Shown one piece after another: positions 6,719-8,514 of a stretch of DNA of 8,514 nt. The notes under the pieces are model-generated. The model was given only the letters and a program-made list of their open reading frames with translations. It searched no databases and was not told the origin of the DNA. Where the stretch lies: the NCBI GenBank assembly GCA_019242465.1, contig JAFAVL010000488.1, positions 1-8,514 of the forward strand, written 5' to 3'. Origin of the DNA: Chroococcidiopsidaceae cyanobacterium CP_BM_RX_35. Lineage in GTDB: Bacteria; Cyanobacteriota; Cyanobacteriia; Cyanobacteriales; Chroococcidiopsidaceae. A program made the translations under genes and the position numbers. Within the stretch, counting starts at the first letter, position 1; every line of letters starts with the position of its first letter.

Positions 6719-6893
6719 GAGCGCTGGAGTTTATCAGGTTGGTAAGACAATCCTGACCCTAGAAGGAGTAGAGTTCTACAATCCAGCATTTGATGTCACG
6801 CCTGCTGAATTGATCACAGCCATCATTACCGAGGATGGTGTCTACGCTCCAAGTCAGTTGTAGGAGCGTTGTCAAGCGAAGCAAGTTGTTTAG
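6719..6893 (+). pseudogene. Duplicated, decayed 3' end of mtnA
   Basis: From 6729 the sequence follows codons for residues 301 onward of the intact mtnA (3925-4095) with about 15 base mismatches over some 165 aligned bases, or roughly 90% identity by eye. Changes include a three-base deletion where intact mtnA has AGAAACGTA, a nonsense TAG at 6861-6863 where the intact gene has CGG, and an earlier natural-like end (TAG, 6891-6893). The stretch [16 protein letters not shown] is still encoded perfectly. A short match, GAGCGC (6719-6724 with 3907-3912), extends the similarity to the left across an 8-base deletion. The rest of mtnA is absent, so no product is expected. It is a direct repeat of the mtnA tail and marks the far border of the TIR module. 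Confidence 0.92.
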
Positions 6894-6911
6894 TTAGAGA
6901 AACTTATCTCC

Positions 6912-7556
6912 ATGTATGCCCTTGTGTCACGCGACAAAATTCAACTACCCCCAGGCACTGTGATGCGAATGCCAGGCTCCTGGCAAGACTATCGCATCTT
7001 ATGTAAGAGCCGGGGAGATTCCTCCATTCCTCGGATTAAATACCGTCCTGGAGAAATTCTGCTGATGTCTCCACTCCCTAAGCACGGAAGGGATGCCAAT
7101 ATCTTAGCTGATGTCGTGAAAGCGTTGCTAGACCAACGTGATCGCAATTATGAAGCCTTCACTCCCATCACGATGGAGCTGCCAGAAGCAGGGGGCATTG
7201 AGCCAGATTACTGCTTCTACATTGATAACTGGCAAGCAGTGGTCGGGCGAGATCGATTGCAGTGGGGTACAGATCCATCCCCTGACTTAGTCATAGAAAT
7301 TGATGTCACAACGTACACGGATGCCAACGACTATGCTTTGTATCTGGTGCCCGAAGTTTGGTTGCTGAAACGCAGTCAACTTGTCATCTACAGTTTACAG
7401 GAAGGTCAATACCAACTACAAACAACCAGCCGCTACTTTCTTGGTATTGATTTGCCAGCAATTGTGACTCAATGCCTACAGGCTGCTAGTGATCGCGGCA
7501 CTGGAGTTGCTGTTCGAGAATTACGTCAACGTTTGTCTAAGGGGGCAAACTCATAA
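6912..7556 (+). CDS. Uma2 family (DUF820) putative endonuclease-fold protein
   Basis: The 214-residue soluble protein matches the Uma2/DUF820 family, which is greatly expanded in cyanobacteria and has a PD-(D/E)XK nuclease-like fold. Visible signatures are YRPGEILLMSPLPKHGRDANIL (44-65, with Glu48), GGIEPDYCFYID (94-105, with Asp99), and SPDLVIEIDVTTYT (123-136, with Asp125, Glu129 and Asp131), followed by YLVPEVWLL (144-152) and the usual strand LVIYSLQEGQYQ. The likely active-site acidic residues (Asp99, Asp125 or Glu129) are therefore present. The biological role is not established for the family, and nuclease activity is inferred from the fold. The ATG at 6912 has no clear Shine-Dalgarno and lies 18 bases after the end of the mtnA remnant. 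The MBL gene follows 58 bases downstream on the same strand. Confidence 0.88.
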   Translation: MYALVSRDKIQLPPGTVMRMPGSWQDYRILCKSRGDSSIPRIKYRPGEILLMSPLPKHGRDANILADVVKALLDQRDRNYEAFTPITMELPEAGGIEPDYCFYIDNWQAVVGRDRLQWGTDPSPDLVIEIDVTTYTDANDYALYLVPEVWLLKRSQLVIYSLQEGQYQLQTTSRYFLGIDLPAIVTQCLQAASDRGTGVAVRELRQRLSKGANS

Positions 7557-7575
7557 ACCCAGCACAAATGACAAC

Positions 7576-7587
7576 GCTAGGTCTAGC
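7576..7587. repeat. Small perfect inverted repeat between Uma2 and MBL genes
   Basis: GCTAG and CTAGC flank a GT centre. It is too short for a terminator and has no T-tract, so it is possibly a chance dyad. Confidence 0.2.
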
Positions 7588-7603
7588 ATGGAAGAAATAG
7601 CGT

Positions 7604-7610
7604 GAGGTGA
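7604..7610 (+). promoter_or_regulatory. Shine-Dalgarno of the MBL-fold gene
   Basis: GAGGTGA lies 4 bases before the ATG at 7615, with the AGG core 7 bases away. It is a clear ribosome-binding site that supports this start. Confidence 0.65.
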
Positions 7611-7614
7611 AAAA

Positions 7615-8487
7615 ATGGCTCATCTCAGTCAACGTCGCTCTGAAAATGTGAGTGGCGACTTCTATGTCGATCGCACCTGTATTGACTGTGATACCTGCCG
7701 TTGGATGACTCCAGAGGTATTTTATCGGGCAGGAGATCGGTCTGCTGTCTATCATCAACCTGCTAACGAAACCGAAAGACTGCGAGCCATGCAGGCTCTC
7801 TTAGCCTGTCCTACTGCGTCCATCGGGACAGTAGAAAAGCCAACTGATATCAAAGTGGCTCAGCTTAGTTTTCCCATCCCAATCGCCGAAAATGTTTACC
7901 ACTGCGGCTACCATTCAGAAAACTCTTACGGTGCTGCTAGCTACTTAATTCAACGCCCTGAGGGTAACGTGTTGGTTGATTCTCCCCGTTGGGCACCTCC
8001 TCTAGTCAAACGTCTTGAGGAGCTGGGGGAGATTCGCTATATGTACCTAACTCACAGGGATGATGTGGCAGATCATCAAAAGTTTCAGGAACATTTTGGC
8101 TGTGATCGCATCCTCCACATCGACGATATCTCTGCTGGAACGCGGAACGTCGAGATTCAACTAACTGGCTCAGAACCCTTTGCCTTAGAGGCTGACTTGT
8201 TAATTATTCCAGTCCCTGGTCACACTAAAGGTCACACTGTTCTGCTCTACAAAAACAAGTTTTTATTCACTGGCGACCATCTTGCCTGGTCAAGCCAGCT
8301 TAACCAACTGGCTGCTTTTCGCGAGGTTTGCTGGTACTCCTGGTCAAAACAAATTCAATCAATGTGCCAATTGGCTAATTATACCTTTGAATGGGTGCTA
8401 CCAGGTCACGGACGGCGCTACCACACCGATGCTGAAACTATGAGTCACCAAATGCATCAATGTATAGAGTGGATGCAATCACAATAA
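7615..8487 (+). CDS. Iron-sulfur/metallo-beta-lactamase-fold fusion hydrolase
   Basis: The 290-residue soluble protein joins two domains. Residues about 14-72 form a single-cluster ferredoxin-like domain: CIDCDTC gives Cys22, Cys25 and Cys28, and Cys65 followed by proline (LLACP) supplies the fourth ligand, as in one-[4Fe-4S] ferredoxins. Residues about 88-287 form an MBL-fold domain, with THRDDVADH (146-154) at the metal motif, VPGHTKGH (200-207), FTGDHLAWS (218-226) and LPGHGRR (262-268). These supply His147, Asp153, His154, His203, Asp221 and His265 as plausible metal ligands. The first motif is not the classical HxHxDH: Asp149 replaces the second His and the Asp-His pair is two residues further on. 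The substrate is unknown. Glyoxalase II-like thioester hydrolysis or a redox-linked role are both possible. It starts at an ATG with a good Shine-Dalgarno and probably shares a transcript with Uma2. Confidence 0.88.
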   Translation: MAHLSQRRSENVSGDFYVDRTCIDCDTCRWMTPEVFYRAGDRSAVYHQPANETERLRAMQALLACPTASIGTVEKPTDIKVAQLSFPIPIAENVYHCGYHSENSYGAASYLIQRPEGNVLVDSPRWAPPLVKRLEELGEIRYMYLTHRDDVADHQKFQEHFGCDRILHIDDISAGTRNVEIQLTGSEPFALEADLLIIPVPGHTKGHTVLLYKNKFLFTGDHLAWSSQLNQLAAFREVCWYSWSKQIQSMCQLANYTFEWVLPGHGRRYHTDAETMSHQMHQCIEWMQSQ

Positions 8488-8514
8488 ATACATGAAGCAG
8501 ATGTATGCGCTCAG

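Larger units (their letters stand above)
6352..6911. other. AT-rich gene-free stretch upstream of both the module and Uma2
   Basis: The first 110 bases carry the candidate promoter and dyad of the minus-strand module. Bases about 6465-6700 are markedly AT-rich, with A and T runs, and I see no gene in them. The last part (6719-6893) is the decayed mtnA 3' end, reading toward Uma2. A small imperfectly flanked palindrome GGAACGGTTCC sits at 6704-6714, just before the mtnA copy. The shift in composition against the neighbouring housekeeping genes suggests foreign or non-selected DNA. Confidence 0.6.

Noticed and set aside
4096..6728. Transposon with terminal inverted repeats around the TIR module
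   Set aside because: No matching inverted ends or transposase are visible. Only the direct mtnA repeats frame the module.
8491..8514. ATG near the right edge, whose second ATG gives MYAL like the Uma2 start
   Set aside because: Only about 20 bases remain in the window, and a four-residue resemblance is not evidence for a gene.

Overview
The window looks like cyanobacterial chromosome of moderate GC content. The Dxs and MtnA proteins read like cyanobacterial orthologues. A Uma2-family (DUF820) gene and a ferredoxin/metallo-beta-lactamase fusion, both common in cyanobacteria, are also present. This assignment is recognition from memory, not a database search. I saw no complete GCGATCGC (HIP1) site and no tRNA, rRNA, CRISPR array or transposase gene.

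Layout. Bases 1-785 (minus) hold the N-terminal 261 residues of a family-4-type glycosyltransferase that runs off the left edge. A 276-base divergent spacer follows, with hairpins in the glycosyltransferase leader, a candidate dxs promoter and a strong terminator-like hairpin in the dxs leader. dxs (1062-2969, plus) makes 1-deoxyxylulose-5-phosphate for isoprenoids. mtnA (3025-4095, plus) is the methylthioribose-1-phosphate isomerase of methionine salvage and follows 55 bases later. Two minus-strand genes then meet mtnA tail to tail: a TIR-domain protein (4105-4809) and, upstream of it, a 472-residue membrane protein of no recognised family (4933-6351). Beyond is an AT-rich 560-base gap with a long dyad at the module promoter and a broken second copy of the 3' end of mtnA (6719-6893). 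A Uma2 gene (6912-7556) and a [4Fe-4S]/MBL-fold protein (7615-8487) close the window on the plus strand.

The most interesting part is 4096-6728. The two-gene module lies exactly between the intact mtnA end and a decayed copy of that end, about 2.8 kb away and roughly 90% identical. This suggests arrival by integration or recombination at the mtnA 3' end. The C-terminus of the membrane protein and the N-terminus of the TIR protein share an ungapped 26-residue Gly/Asn-rich motif (8 identities, about 11 conservative matches). It resembles the short adhesive motifs by which bacterial immune sensors and effectors can recognise each other. My working idea, an inference, is a compact membrane-sensor plus TIR-effector defence system in which contact between the motifs activates the TIR domain. 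The two genes are also in the same frame, separated by one TAG and 41 sense codons, so a readthrough fusion is formally possible.

dxs and mtnA are housekeeping genes that may share a transcript. The Uma2 and MBL genes probably form a separate short transcription unit.
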